Shown: positions 25,186-33,930, counted from the stretch's first letter. The stretch: DNA of 64,000 nt from Amycolatopsis sp. NBC_01488 (GCF_036227105.1 NZ_CP109434.1:8032501-8096500), one strand, 5' to 3'. Notes: generated from the letters alone by a model not told the origin. Numbers and translations: made by a program.

Positions 25186-26106
25186 CTACGGGATGAGCAC
25201 GATCTTGCCGCGTGCGCGCCGGCGCATCAGGTGGCGGTACGCGGTGCGCACCTCGGCCAGCGGGTAGCTCGCCGCGATCGGGACGTCGAGGTCGCCGGCC
25301 GCGACCAGCTTGGTCAGTTCGGCCAGCACCTCGGCGTTCGCGGAGCCGGCCATACCCTCGCTCTTGACGCCCGTGCCGGCCGCGCCCGCGAAGTCGATGA
25401 TCGTGTTGATCCGGTCCTTGGCGACACCGAGCTCGAGGGCCAGCTCGACGTAGCCGTCGCCGAAGTTGTCGACGAACGCGTCGACACCCTCGGGCGCGGC
25501 CGCGCGGACCCGGTCGAGCACCCCGTCGCCGTAGGTCACCGGGACCACGCCGTGGTCGCGCAGCCAGGCGTGATTGGCCTCGCTCGCCAGCCCGATGACG
25601 GTGGCGCCCGCGCGGCGAAGCAGCTGCACGGTCAGCGAACCCACCCCGCCCGCCGCCCCGGCGACGACGACCGTGTCACCCGGACCGGCCCCGACAGCCC
25701 GCACGTTCGCGTGCGCGGTGGCCCCGGCGACGAACAGCGCGCCCCCCGCCTCCCACGGCACCGCGGCATCGCGCGGCACGAGCTGACCGGCCGGGACGGC
25801 GACCAGTTCGGCGTGGCTGGCGCGGGTGTCCACCCAGCCGATCACCTCGTCGCCGACCGACCAGGTCCGCACCGCAGAGCCGATCTCCGTCACGACGCCG
25901 GCGAGGTCGCTGCCCTGCCCGGACGGGAACGTCGCGGGCCAGCTTTCGTGCAACGCGCCGGTCCTGATCACGTTCTCACCGGGGTTGATCCCGGCGGCCC
26001 GGACGCGCACCAGTACCTCGCCGGCCGCGGGCCGCGGCCGGGGCACGTCCCGCACCTCCAGCACGTCGATGTCGCCGTACTCGTCAAACCGCACTGCCTG
26101 GGGCAT
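25186..26106 (-). CDS. NADPH:quinone reductase-like oxidoreductase (MDR family, zinc-free)
   Basis: 306 residues from ATG 26106. A GroES-like N-terminal domain (VRFDEYGDIDVLEVRDVP) and a Rossmann domain with GAAGGVGSLTVQLLRRAGA. No zinc-ligand cysteines are present, which places it with the quinone reductases (QOR) rather than the alcohol dehydrogenases. It probably reduces quinones or enones with NADPH in the cytoplasm. Divergent from an AraC-type regulator across ~100 bases containing two inverted repeats, so that regulator very likely controls it. Confidence 0.9.
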   Translation of the reverse strand: MPQAVRFDEYGDIDVLEVRDVPRPRPAAGEVLVRVRAAGINPGENVIRTGALHESWPATFPSGQGSDLAGVVTEIGSAVRTWSVGDEVIGWVDTRASHAELVAVPAGQLVPRDAAVPWEAGGALFVAGATAHANVRAVGAGPGDTVVVAGAAGGVGSLTVQLLRRAGATVIGLASEANHAWLRDHGVVPVTYGDGVLDRVRAAAPEGVDAFVDNFGDGYVELALELGVAKDRINTIIDFAGAAGTGVKSEGMAGSANAEVLAELTKLVAAGDLDVPIAASYPLAEVRTAYRHLMRRRARGKIVLIP

Positions 26107-26115
26107 GCCGCCCCT

Positions 26116-26178
26116 CCTTCCGGACTCCTCGTCTGAACTCCAGCAAACCCGGTCCGGAAGGCATGATCCATGCTGGAT
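26116..26178. promoter_or_regulatory. Two inverted repeats between the reductase and AraC genes
   Basis: CCTTCCGGAC (26116-26125) and GTCCGGAAGG (26152-26161) are exact complements with a 26-base gap. ATCCA-TGC-TGGAT (26166-26178) is a second perfect inverted repeat. Both lie between divergent start codons, where an AraC-type activator/repressor would bind. Confidence 0.55.
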
Positions 26179-26210
26179 TCACGCGAAAAAATATGCGATC
26201 GTCTCGTAGC

Positions 26211-27161
26211 GTGGACGTACTGACCGATCTCCTGCAGCGCTCGCGTGCGCGCGGCGCCGCGTTCTCGCACTCGACAGCGCGAGGCGCCTGGGGAATCCGG
26301 TTCCCCACCGGCGGCAAGCTCGCGATCCACGGCATCCTCGGCGGCGAGGCGTTCGCGTGGACCGACGACCCCGGCCGCTCCCGCCACGTGCTCACCGGCG
26401 ACGTCGTCCTGGTCCGCGGGCCGGTCCAGCAGTTCATGGCCCACACGCCGGGCGCCGACGTGGTGCCGTTCGCCTACCCCCGCTCCGCCGGCCCGGGCCG
26501 GGGCGCGCGCCGAATGGAGTTCGGCGCCGAGTCCGGCGACCCCACCACGTTCTTCTGCGGCGCGTACACCTTCCAGGGCGAACTCTGCGCGGGGCTGCTG
26601 GCCGGGCTGCCGGACCTGACCGTGGTCCGCCCGTGCGCCGGGTCGAGCCTGCGCGCGGCCCTCGACATGTTCGCCGCCGAAATCCTCCGTGACGCGCCGG
26701 GGCAGCAGGCCCTCCTGGACAGCCTGCTCGACGTCGTCCTGGTGCAGGTACTGCGAGAACAGCTCGCCACCGACGTGGCGGCCGCTCCGGCGTGGTTCCG
26801 CGCGATGGACGACCCGTCGGTCGGGGCGGCGCTGCGCGCCGTGCACGCGGCCCCGGCGCGCGCCTGGACGGTCGCCGATTTGGCCGGCGAGGCCGCCCTT
26901 TCCCGCGCGACGTTCGCGCGCCGATTCACTGCGCTGCTCGGCGTGGCCCCGCTGACCTACCTCGCCGACTGGCGGATGGCGCTGGCCCGCGAGCAGCTGC
27001 GCGACGGCGACGCCGGCCTGGCCGCGGTAGCGCACTCGCTGGGGTACGCGTCGGAGTTCTCCTTCGCCGCCGCCTTCAAACGCCACCACGGCGTGGCACC
27101 CGGCCGGTGGCGAACCTCCGCCGGCACGGCAGCTCCGTCGCCACGGACCGGCATGCGGTAA
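26211..27161 (+). CDS. AraC-family transcriptional regulator
   Basis: 316 residues from GTG 26211; ATG 26193 is an in-frame alternative. The N-terminal ~200 residues form a cupin-type ligand domain (AraC-binding-like, GAWGIRFPTGGKLAIHGIL). The C-terminal ~95 residues hold the double helix-turn-helix: DLAGEAALSRATFARRFTAL and SLGYASEFSFAAAFKRHHG. This is the common partner arrangement for divergent oxidoreductases. It likely regulates the quinone reductase at 25186 in response to a small ligand. Confidence 0.9.
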   Translation: MDVLTDLLQRSRARGAAFSHSTARGAWGIRFPTGGKLAIHGILGGEAFAWTDDPGRSRHVLTGDVVLVRGPVQQFMAHTPGADVVPFAYPRSAGPGRGARRMEFGAESGDPTTFFCGAYTFQGELCAGLLAGLPDLTVVRPCAGSSLRAALDMFAAEILRDAPGQQALLDSLLDVVLVQVLREQLATDVAAAPAWFRAMDDPSVGAALRAVHAAPARAWTVADLAGEAALSRATFARRFTALLGVAPLTYLADWRMALAREQLRDGDAGLAAVAHSLGYASEFSFAAAFKRHHGVAPGRWRTSAGTAAPSPRTGMR

Positions 27162-27171
27162 ATCATCTCGT

Positions 27172-27502
27172 GGCGCAACGAAATGAACTGGCTCTCGCGG
27201 TCATGGAGCTCATCGACCAGGGACACCTCCGGATCTCCCGGCGCCACCACCTTCACCCGCGTCCAGGTGCTGGGAACCGTAGCCGCCCGTCGGCCGGTCC
27301 GCCGAGGCACGATCGCCGCCGAACTCGGCCTCACCGCGTCGGCGACCAGCCGGCACCTCGCCGCACTGGAACGAGCGGAGCAGGTCACCGTGTCCCCGGA
27401 CCCGGACGACTCCCACACGTCGAGCTGGCGACCGTCCTCGGTGAGGGCGCCTGCTTCCGGCTCAGGTTGCCGGTGCCGGTGCCGGTGCCGGATCAGGATT
27501 GA
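27172..27502 (+). pseudogene. Mosaic of MarR-type regulator and histidine-kinase fragments
   Basis: The plus strand reads VAQRNELALAVMELIDQGHL from 27172. After a frame change it continues TFTRVQVLGTVAARRPVRRG and LTASATSRHLAALERAEQV, a MarR-like winged helix. After about 27420 another frame gives TVLGEGACFRLRLPVPVP, which looks like the last strand of a histidine-kinase ATPase domain. The repeated CCGGTG hexamer (27470-27490) lies at the end. The region is a join of broken genes; its end overlaps the stop of the dehydrogenase on the other strand. Confidence 0.45.
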
Positions 27503-28542
27503 GCGCTACTCCCGGTGAAGTCGATCAGCACCTTCGAGGCCACTGAGCGATCGCCGGCGACATCGAACGCCGCGACCGCTTCGGCGACCGGGAACCGGTG
27601 GGTGACCACCGGATCCACCGGCAGACCGCCGGCCAGCAGCGCAAGGGCGTCGTCGAACTCGGTGTCGAAGCGGAACGCGCCGGTGAGCGTGATTTCGCGC
27701 GTCACCACGACGTTGCCCAGGAAGCCCGTCTCGCCAGTCGGGAGCAGCCCGAGCAGGACGACCGTGCCCCCGCGGCGGGTCCGGGCCACGCAGGTCGCGA
27801 GGCCCGCCGGGGCGCCGGACGCCTCGATCGCCACGTCGGCGTCCGCCGGCCACGCCGGGTCGTCCGGGCGGTCGGCGGGCACCGTCGACGTCGCGCCGAG
27901 CAGCTCGGCGACCTTCAGCGGCTGCGGAAGCAGGTCGCTCACGACGACCTCCGCCGCGCCCGCGTGCCGCAAGGCGGCCACGACCAGGCAGCCGATCGGC
28001 CCGGCGCCGGTGACGAGGACCCGCTTGCCACGGACGTCCCCCGCGCGGTGGACCGCGTGCAGCGCCACCGACAACGGCTCGGCCAGCACGGCCCGATCGA
28101 GCGAGAGCCCGGCCGGAAGCACGCGGACCTGACCGGCGGGCACCACGAGCTGCCGCGTGAAGCCGCCCTGGACGTGCGGGGTGCGCGCCGCGCTGCCGAG
28201 GTAGCGGGACCGAGCGCAGACGTTCCGGTGGCCCTCCCGGCACTCTCGACACTCACCGCAGGGCGTCGCCGGGTGGACCGCCACCGGATCCCCTTCCGCC
28301 AGGCCGGTCACCCCCGGCCCGAGGGCCGCGACGTGGCCGACCACCTCGTGCCCGAGCACCATCGGCTCGCGCACGGTGAAGTCGCCGACCGCACCGCGGT
28401 GGTAGTAGTGCAGGTCGGACCCGCAGATCCCGCCGAACGCGACCCCGACCGCCACCTCACCCGGACCGGGCTCGGCCGGGACGCGGTCCTCGATCCGCAG
28501 ATCGCCCGCTCCGTGCACGACACACGCTGTCGAAGAAGTCAT
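27493..28542 (-). CDS. Zinc-dependent alcohol dehydrogenase, L-idonate/sorbitol type
   Basis: 349 residues from ATG 28542, preferred over GTG 28551 because GAGGTGAG is well placed. Medium-chain dehydrogenase with catalytic-zinc residues in GGICGSDLHYY and GHEVVG, and four structural-zinc cysteines in CGECRECREGHRNVC. The cofactor motif is TGAGPIGCLVVAAL. Sequence style matches L-idonate 5-dehydrogenase: polyol or aldonate to ketose or 5-ketogluconate with NAD(P). Last gene of a three-gene operon with an SDR and a 2-hydroxyacid dehydrogenase; the start is 11 bases from the SDR stop. Confidence 0.88.
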   Translation of the reverse strand: MTSSTACVVHGAGDLRIEDRVPAEPGPGEVAVGVAFGGICGSDLHYYHRGAVGDFTVREPMVLGHEVVGHVAALGPGVTGLAEGDPVAVHPATPCGECRECREGHRNVCARSRYLGSAARTPHVQGGFTRQLVVPAGQVRVLPAGLSLDRAVLAEPLSVALHAVHRAGDVRGKRVLVTGAGPIGCLVVAALRHAGAAEVVVSDLLPQPLKVAELLGATSTVPADRPDDPAWPADADVAIEASGAPAGLATCVARTRRGGTVVLLGLLPTGETGFLGNVVVTREITLTGAFRFDTEFDDALALLAGGLPVDPVVTHRFPVAEAVAAFDVAGDRSVASKVLIDFTGSSAQS

Positions 28543-28552
28543 CGAACTCACC

Positions 28553-29320
28553 TCAGAGCACCGAGAGCATGCCGCCGTCGACGTACAGCAGCTGCCCGTT
28601 GACGAACGCGGACGCGTCGGACGAAAGGAAGATGAGCGCGCCGACCAGGTCTTCGACGCGACCCCAGCGCCCGGCCGGCGTGCGGCCGCGCACCCAGGCG
28701 CTGAACTCCTCGTCGGCCACCAGCGCAGCCGTCAGCTCGGTCTCGAAGTAGCCGGGTGCCAGGCCGTTGACCTGGATGCCGGCCGGCCCGAGGTCGGCGC
28801 ACATCCCCTTGGTCAGCAGCTTCAGCCCGCCCTTGGTCGCGGCGTACGGCGCGATGCCCGGGCGGACGGTTTCGCTCTGCACCGAGCAGATGTTGACGAT
28901 CTTGCCGCGGCCGCGGGGCAGCATCCGCCGGGCGACCTCGCGCCCGACCAGGAACGCGCTGCTGAGGTTCGTGTCGAGCAGCCGGTACCAGTCCTCGTCG
29001 GAGAACTCGGTGAACGGCGCCCGGTGCTGGACCCCGGTGTTGTTCACCAGGATGTCCAGCGCCCCGGCCCGGTCCTCGACGCGGGCGATGCCCTCGGCCA
29101 CCGCCGCCGAATCGGTGACGTCGAAGGGTTCGGAAAGGACCGTCCCGAAATCGGACAGCTCCTTCCCGGCGCGCTCCAGAGCCGCGCGGTCGCGGCCGTT
29201 GAGGACGACCACACAACCCGCTTCCAGGAGCCCGCGGGCCAATGCGAAGCCGATCCCTCGGCTGGAGCCCGTCACGAGCGCGACGCGGCCGGCGATGTCG
29301 AACAGCGGATGGCTCGTCAC
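28553..29320 (-). CDS. SDR oxidoreductase, gluconate 5-dehydrogenase-like
   Basis: 255 residues from GTG 29320, overlapping the upstream stop by 4 bases (GTGA). Classical short-chain dehydrogenase: cofactor motif TGSSRGIG, NNTG, catalytic YAATKGG preceded by a Ser in ICSVQSE, and PGYFETEL. The closest recollected group is gluconate/5-ketogluconate reductase (IdnO-like). With the idonate-type dehydrogenase downstream, the pair would interconvert idonate, 5-ketogluconate and gluconate. The substrate could be a different aldonate or hydroxyacid. Confidence 0.88.
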   Translation of the reverse strand: MTSHPLFDIAGRVALVTGSSRGIGFALARGLLEAGCVVVLNGRDRAALERAGKELSDFGTVLSEPFDVTDSAAVAEGIARVEDRAGALDILVNNTGVQHRAPFTEFSDEDWYRLLDTNLSSAFLVGREVARRMLPRGRGKIVNICSVQSETVRPGIAPYAATKGGLKLLTKGMCADLGPAGIQVNGLAPGYFETELTAALVADEEFSAWVRGRTPAGRWGRVEDLVGALIFLSSDASAFVNGQLLYVDGGMLSVL

Positions 29321-30273
29321 GCGGGCACCACCTCGGGGATCGGGGTGCGGGCGGGCCGGCCTGCGAGGACGTCGAGGAGGTTGTCGACGGCCAGGTCGAC
29401 CATCGCCGCCCGGGTTGCCACGGTGGCCGACCCGACGTGCGGCAGCGCGACCAGCCGGTCGGCCGCGACGAGGTCGGCCACGTCGGCGCCCCGGGGTTCG
29501 CGCTCGAAGACGTCGAGCCCGGCCGAGTGGAGGACACCGGTGCGCAGCGCCGCCAGCAGCGCGGCTTCGTCGACGACGCCGCCGCGGGAGGTGTTCACCA
29601 GGGTCGCGGTGGGTTTCATGGTCCGCAGTTCCGCAGCACCGATGAGATGCCGGGTGGCCGGGGTCAGCGGCACGTGCAGGGAGACGACGTCGGACTCGGA
29701 CAGCAGCGTCGGCAGGTCGACCCCGCCGGGCGCGGCCGGGTCGTGGTGCAGCACGCGCATGCCGAACCCGGCGGCGCGGCGCGCCACCGCGCGGCCGATC
29801 TGGCCGTAGCCGACCAGGCCGAGCGTCGCGCCGTGGACGTCCAGGCCGAGGTAGCCGTCCATGGCGAAGTGGGTCCAGCCGCCGGCCAGCAGGCTGTCGC
29901 GGGCCGCGCCCAGTCGGCGGCGGGCCTGCAGGACGAGCGCGAACGCCAGGTCGGCGGTGGTTTCGGCGAGCACGCCCGGGGTGTGCGTGACGACGACGCC
30001 GCGTTCGCGGGCGGCGGCCTGGTCGACCGCGTCGTAGCCCATGCTGGCCAGGCTCACCACGCGCAACGCGGGCCCCGCGGCGTCGAGCAGGGCCGCGTCG
30101 ACGTGGTCGTTGCCCAGGCACAGAATGCCGGCGGCCCCGTGGGCAAGCCGGGCGAGGTCGCCCGGCTGGGGACGGCCGGCGCCGGTCCAGCGGACCAGGT
30201 CGACGTGGTCGCCGAGCCGGCTCAGGCCGGTGCCGGGCAGGTCCCCTCGGGTGCTGAGCACACGCTGCTTCAC
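29317..30273 (-). CDS. D-isomer-specific 2-hydroxyacid dehydrogenase
   Basis: 318 residues from GTG 30273, with GAGGAG 5-6 bases upstream; the frame extends to 30312 but lacks support. NAD-binding GLVGYGQIG, and the catalytic Arg (NTSRGGVVDE), Glu (DVFEREP) and His (LPHVGSAT) of the family are all present. It reduces 2-keto acids (glyoxylate, hydroxypyruvate, 2-ketogluconate or 2-oxoglutarate analogues) to D-2-hydroxyacids, or the reverse. First gene of the operon 30273-27493 and 98 bases downstream of the LysR gene. Confidence 0.9.
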   Translation of the reverse strand: MKQRVLSTRGDLPGTGLSRLGDHVDLVRWTGAGRPQPGDLARLAHGAAGILCLGNDHVDAALLDAAGPALRVVSLASMGYDAVDQAAARERGVVVTHTPGVLAETTADLAFALVLQARRRLGAARDSLLAGGWTHFAMDGYLGLDVHGATLGLVGYGQIGRAVARRAAGFGMRVLHHDPAAPGGVDLPTLLSESDVVSLHVPLTPATRHLIGAAELRTMKPTATLVNTSRGGVVDEAALLAALRTGVLHSAGLDVFEREPRGADVADLVAADRLVALPHVGSATVATRAAMVDLAVDNLLDVLAGRPARTPIPEVVPA

Positions 30274-30370
30274 TTTCGCTCCTCGGGCCGGAATCCGATC
30301 TCCGGAAAACATTAGGCAGCACGGTGCCGGGCCGACAAATAGCGATTCGCGGTGGCGTGATGCGTTCGCC

Positions 30371-31276
30371 TTATCGCTGTTCTTCTTCGTCGAACGCGGT
30401 GATCAGCTCGTGGAAGAGGTCGTGGACGACCAGGGCCGGCTCCGACAGCGGCTGGTGGTCGGACGTGCACAGCGAGAGCTGGACCTCGATCGCCGGGGCG
30501 ATGCGCCGGACCACCAGGCCGCTGACGTCGAGGATCGCGCGTGCCGCCGACCAGGGCAGCACGGTCGCGCCCAGGTCCGCCGTCACGGCGTTGACCAGGG
30601 TCAGCGCCGATTCGATCTCGCCGACCACGCGCGGGGTCAGCGACACCTGCGCGAACGCGGCGTCGACGACCTGGCGGATGGTGTGGATCCGGCTCGGCAG
30701 CAGCAGGTCGACCTCGGCGAGTTCCTCCACCGTGACGTCCTCCCCCGATGCCGGCCGGGTGCCCGCCGAGATCAGCAGCAGGTCCTCGGTGCGCATCGGC
30801 TCGAACTGGACGCCGCGGATCGGGCCGGCGCCGTAGATGAACGCCATGTCCATCCGGCCGGTCATGATGGCCTCGCTGATCACGCCGCCGAAGTTTTCGT
30901 TGATGTGCAGGACGATCTCGGGGTAGCGCTCACGCACCGCGCGCAGCAGCGGCAGCGCGAGCGCGGCGCCGGTGCTGTAGGGCGCCAAGCCGACCGACAC
31001 GCTGCCGGCCGGCGCGCGGCCGCCGACGTCGACCGCCGCGCGGGCCTGCTCGACCTGGCGCAGGATGAGCTGCGCGTGCCGGTACAGCGCGCGGCCCGCC
31101 TCGGTGGGCACCACCCCGCGCTTGCTGCGGATCAGCAGGCGCTGCGCGAACTCCGTCTCGAGCGTCGACACCTGCTGGCTGAGTGCCGGCTGCGCGATGT
31201 GCAGGATCGCCGCCGCGCGGGTGATGCTCCCCGCGTCGACGATCTTGACGAACGAATACAGGCGCCTCGTGTCCAC
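30371..31276 (-). CDS. LysR-family transcriptional regulator
   Basis: 301 residues from GTG 31276 (GAGAGGGA upstream); the frame from 31330 adds a non-conserved tail. Winged helix at residues 2-60 (LYSFVKIVDAGSITRAAAIL, PALSQQVSTLETE), then the periplasmic-binding-like effector domain. The style (VDTRRLYSFVKIVDAGSITR) resembles the nitrogen-assimilation-control branch. Divergent from the PxpA-like gene across 191 bases and upstream of the dehydrogenase operon on its own strand, it may govern both sets. Confidence 0.9.
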   Translation of the reverse strand: MDTRRLYSFVKIVDAGSITRAAAILHIAQPALSQQVSTLETEFAQRLLIRSKRGVVPTEAGRALYRHAQLILRQVEQARAAVDVGGRAPAGSVSVGLAPYSTGAALALPLLRAVRERYPEIVLHINENFGGVISEAIMTGRMDMAFIYGAGPIRGVQFEPMRTEDLLLISAGTRPASGEDVTVEELAEVDLLLPSRIHTIRQVVDAAFAQVSLTPRVVGEIESALTLVNAVTADLGATVLPWSAARAILDVSGLVVRRIAPAIEVQLSLCTSDHQPLSEPALVVHDLFHELITAFDEEEQR

Positions 31277-31415
31277 AGTGTTCCCTCTCGGCCCGGCAGA
31301 GCCGTCATCGTACGTGCCTGCCGGAGTCATAACGAGCCGCGATCACGTCAGCCGGAACAGGTATTTGCCGCTCCCATGACCTGGGATTACGGTCTCCGAA
31401 ACGCGCTTTCACCGG

Positions 31416-31437
31416 CGGCCCGAAATGTTCCGGGCCG
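31416..31437 (+). promoter_or_regulatory. Leader hairpin ahead of the PxpABC-like operon
   Basis: CGGCCCG (31416-31422) and CGGGCCG (31431-31437) form a 7-bp stem with an 8-base loop, ending 30 bases before the pxpA-like ATG. It may be an attenuator or part of the LysR control region. Confidence 0.35.
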
Positions 31438-31467
31438 GTGCTCTCCCGTGCTTTCCGGAGGCTCTTC

Positions 31468-32229
31468 ATGACCGCGAAAATCGATCTCGTCGCCGATCTC
31501 GGCGAAGGGTTCGGCGCCTACACGCTCGGCGACGACGAAGCGCTGCTCGACATCGTCACCTCCGCCAACATCGCCTGCGGCTTCCACGCCGGCGACCCGT
31601 CCATCATGGACACGACGGTCCGGCGGTGCGTCGAACGCGGCGTCGGGGTCGGCGCCCACCCGAGCTTCCCCGACCTGGCCGGGTTCGGCCGGCGCGCGAT
31701 GGACCTGACCGCGGCCGAAGTGCGCACCGCCGTGCTCTACCAGATCGGCGCGCTGCAGGCGTTCGCCGCCGCGCACGGCACCCGGGTGGCGCACGTCGCG
31801 CCGCACGGCAAGCTCGGCAACCTGGTCGCCACCCGCGCGGACTACGCGGCAGCCGTCGCCGATGCCGTCGTCTCGCTGGATCCGGACCTGATCGTGCTGG
31901 CCCAGGACGGCGAACTCGCCGACGCGGCCCACGCGCGCGACCTGCGGGTGGCGGTCGTCGGGATCGCCGATCGCGCCTACCGCGACGACGGGACCCTGGT
32001 GCCCCGCGGCGAGCCGGGCGCGGTCCTGCACGACCCGGCGGAGATCGCGGCGCGGACGGTCCGGCTGGTGACCGAAGGCGTGCTGGACACGGTCGGCGGC
32101 GCGGATCTCGCGGTCGCCTGCGACACCGTCCTGCTGCACGGCGACACCCCGGGCTCGGTCGCGGTGGCGCGCCGGGTGCGCGACGACCTGTGCGCCGCCG
32201 GCGTCACCGTCGAAACCCTGGGAGGCTGA
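31468..32229 (+). CDS. pxpA: PxpA/LamB-YcsF-family lactamase subunit
   Basis: 253 residues from ATG 31468 (CCGGAGG upstream). It belongs to the 5-oxoprolinase subunit A family, which acts with PxpB and PxpC in ATP-dependent opening of 5-oxo-L-proline to glutamate. Family landmarks: DLGEGFGAY (usually DLNEGFG), NIACGFHAGDP, GAHPSFPDLAGFGRR. The normally strict KPHGALYN motif reads APHGKLGN here, a clear departure. The next gene begins 2 bases after the stop. The intact fold with altered motifs suggests a related lactam rather than 5-oxoproline itself (inference). Confidence 0.88.
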   Translation: MTAKIDLVADLGEGFGAYTLGDDEALLDIVTSANIACGFHAGDPSIMDTTVRRCVERGVGVGAHPSFPDLAGFGRRAMDLTAAEVRTAVLYQIGALQAFAAAHGTRVAHVAPHGKLGNLVATRADYAAAVADAVVSLDPDLIVLAQDGELADAAHARDLRVAVVGIADRAYRDDGTLVPRGEPGAVLHDPAEIAARTVRLVTEGVLDTVGGADLAVACDTVLLHGDTPGSVAVARRVRDDLCAAGVTVETLGG

Positions 32230-32230
32230 C

Positions 32231-32944
32231 GTGGACCACGGCCTGCGCGTCCGGGACTCCGGCGACTCCGCCGTCATGGTGACGGCCACCCGCGGCGACG
32301 AGGCGCACCGCTGGGAAACGGTGCACGCCCTGGCCGACGCCCTCGAGACGGCCGGCATCGACGGCGTCCACGGCCTCGTCCCCACCTACGACACCCTGCT
32401 GGTCGAGTTCGACTGCGTCCGCGTCGGCCACGCCGTCGTCCGCCGGGCCATCGACGACGCGGCCGGCGCGGCCCGAGGCGACCGGCCGGCGCCCGCCCGG
32501 TTCGTCGTGCCGGTGGTCTACGGGGGCGAGCACGGCCCCGACCTGCCGGTCGTCGCGGAGCGGCTCGGACTGTCCGAACAGGACGTCGTCGCCGCGCACA
32601 GCGGCAAGGACCTCGTCGTCCGCTGCCTCGGCGCACCGGTCGGCGCGCCCATGATGGACGGTCCGGCCTTCGGGAAGCCGGTTCCCCGCCTGGCTTCCCC
32701 GCGCACGAGCGTGCCCGCCGGCTCGGTCGCGGTCGCCGGGCGCCAGGCGGTGATCTGCCCGCTGCCCTCCCCCGGCGGCTGGCCGCTGCTCGGCCGCACC
32801 CCGCTGCGGGTGCTGGACCTCGGCGCCGACCGGCTGACCGCATACCGGCCGGGCGACCGCTTCCGGTTCGTCCCGATCGACGCCGCCGAGTGGTCCCGAT
32901 ACGCCGGGCGTCCGCTGGCGGCCGCTGGAGGCAGGGATGCCTGA
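32231..32944 (+). CDS. pxpB: PxpB/KipI-family subunit
   Basis: 237 residues from GTG 32231, with its ribosome site (GGAGG) inside the end of the preceding gene. Allophanate-hydrolase subunit-1 fold: RVRDSGDSAVMV at the start, VPVVYGGEHGPDL in the middle, PAGSVAVAGRQAVICP and SPGGWPLLGRT at the end. The family's GFxPGFxYLG loop is replaced by CLGAPVGAPMMDG. It pairs with PxpC to form the phosphoryl-transfer half of the complex. The stop overlaps PxpC by 8 bases. Confidence 0.85.
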   Translation: MDHGLRVRDSGDSAVMVTATRGDEAHRWETVHALADALETAGIDGVHGLVPTYDTLLVEFDCVRVGHAVVRRAIDDAAGAARGDRPAPARFVVPVVYGGEHGPDLPVVAERLGLSEQDVVAAHSGKDLVVRCLGAPVGAPMMDGPAFGKPVPRLASPRTSVPAGSVAVAGRQAVICPLPSPGGWPLLGRTPLRVLDLGADRLTAYRPGDRFRFVPIDAAEWSRYAGRPLAAAGGRDA

Positions 32945-33920
32945 CACCCTCACCGTCACGCGGGCGGGCCACGCCGTCGTCCAGGACCTGGGCCGGTTCG
33001 GCCGGTCCCGGTCGGGGCTGCCGGTCAACGGCGCGCTCGACCAGTACTCGGCCCGCGTCGCCAACGTGCTCACCGGCAACGCCGAGAACGCGCCGCTGGT
33101 CGAGCTCACCGCGCTGGACTTCGGCTGCACCACCTCGGCCGACGTGCTCGTGGCCATCACCGGCGCGCCCGCCGAGGTGACCGTGGACGGGTCGCGGCGG
33201 GTGCGGTGGGAGCCGTTCACCGTCCACGCCGGACAGACCCTCCGGATCGAGGGCATCCGGGACGGCCTGCGCGTCTACCTCGCGATACACGGCGCCGTGG
33301 CCGCGACCTACCTGCTCGGCAGCTGTGCCCCGGACACGATCCTCGGGTTCGGCCGCCGGCTCCACGAGGGCGACGAACTCGCCCTGACCACCCGGCTCCC
33401 GCCCTTGGAGCACCCGGTGTTCCGGCACCCGGTGTTCCGCCTCCGCCCGCCGGTGCCGCGGTTCGGCGAGCCGTGGACCGTCGACGTCACCGACGGTCCC
33501 GACGTCGCCGACTTCGGGACCAGTGCCGGCCGGCTGTACGCCGAGCCGTTCACCGTCACCGCCCGCAGCAACCACGTCGGCCTGCGCCTGGCCGGCCCGG
33601 TCCCGCGCCGGGAAACCACCGGCGAGATCCTCTCCCGCGGCGTGCCGGTCGGTGCCGTCGAGGTCCCGGCCGGCGACGAGCTGCTCGTCCTGCACCGCGG
33701 CCGCGGGGTCACCGCCGGTTACCCCGTGCTCGCGGTCGTCACCACCACCGGCCTGTCCGCCCTCGGGCAGGCCCGGCCCGGGCAGGCCGTCCGGTTCCGC
33801 CGGCGCGCCGTCGAAGAAGCCGTGGCCGCGCGCATCGCCCAGCACCACGCCATCCGGGCACTCCACCGCCGGGTGTCCACCGTGTTCGACGCCCTCCGCA
33901 TCCCCGTGCCCGTCCACTGA
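32937..33920 (+). CDS. pxpC: PxpC/KipA-family subunit (biotin-dependent carboxyltransferase-like)
   Basis: 327 residues from ATG 32937. Allophanate-hydrolase subunit-2 fold: VTRAGHAVVQDLGRFGRSRS, NGALDQYSARVANVLTGN, YLLGSCAPDTILGFGRRLHE and the later TARSNHVGLRLAGP ... GEILSRGVPVGAVEVP. Together with the two preceding genes it completes a 5-oxoprolinase-type enzyme. It is followed 10 bases later by an MHS symporter gene, which probably brings the substrate in. Confidence 0.88.
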   Translation: MPDTLTVTRAGHAVVQDLGRFGRSRSGLPVNGALDQYSARVANVLTGNAENAPLVELTALDFGCTTSADVLVAITGAPAEVTVDGSRRVRWEPFTVHAGQTLRIEGIRDGLRVYLAIHGAVAATYLLGSCAPDTILGFGRRLHEGDELALTTRLPPLEHPVFRHPVFRLRPPVPRFGEPWTVDVTDGPDVADFGTSAGRLYAEPFTVTARSNHVGLRLAGPVPRRETTGEILSRGVPVGAVEVPAGDELLVLHRGRGVTAGYPVLAVVTTTGLSALGQARPGQAVRFRRRAVEEAVAARIAQHHAIRALHRRVSTVFDALRIPVPVH

Positions 33921-33930
33921 GGAGACCATG

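Noticed and set aside
27460..27495. Tandem CCGGTG hexamer repeat
   Set aside because: About four units at the end of a broken frame; too short to call a functional repeat.
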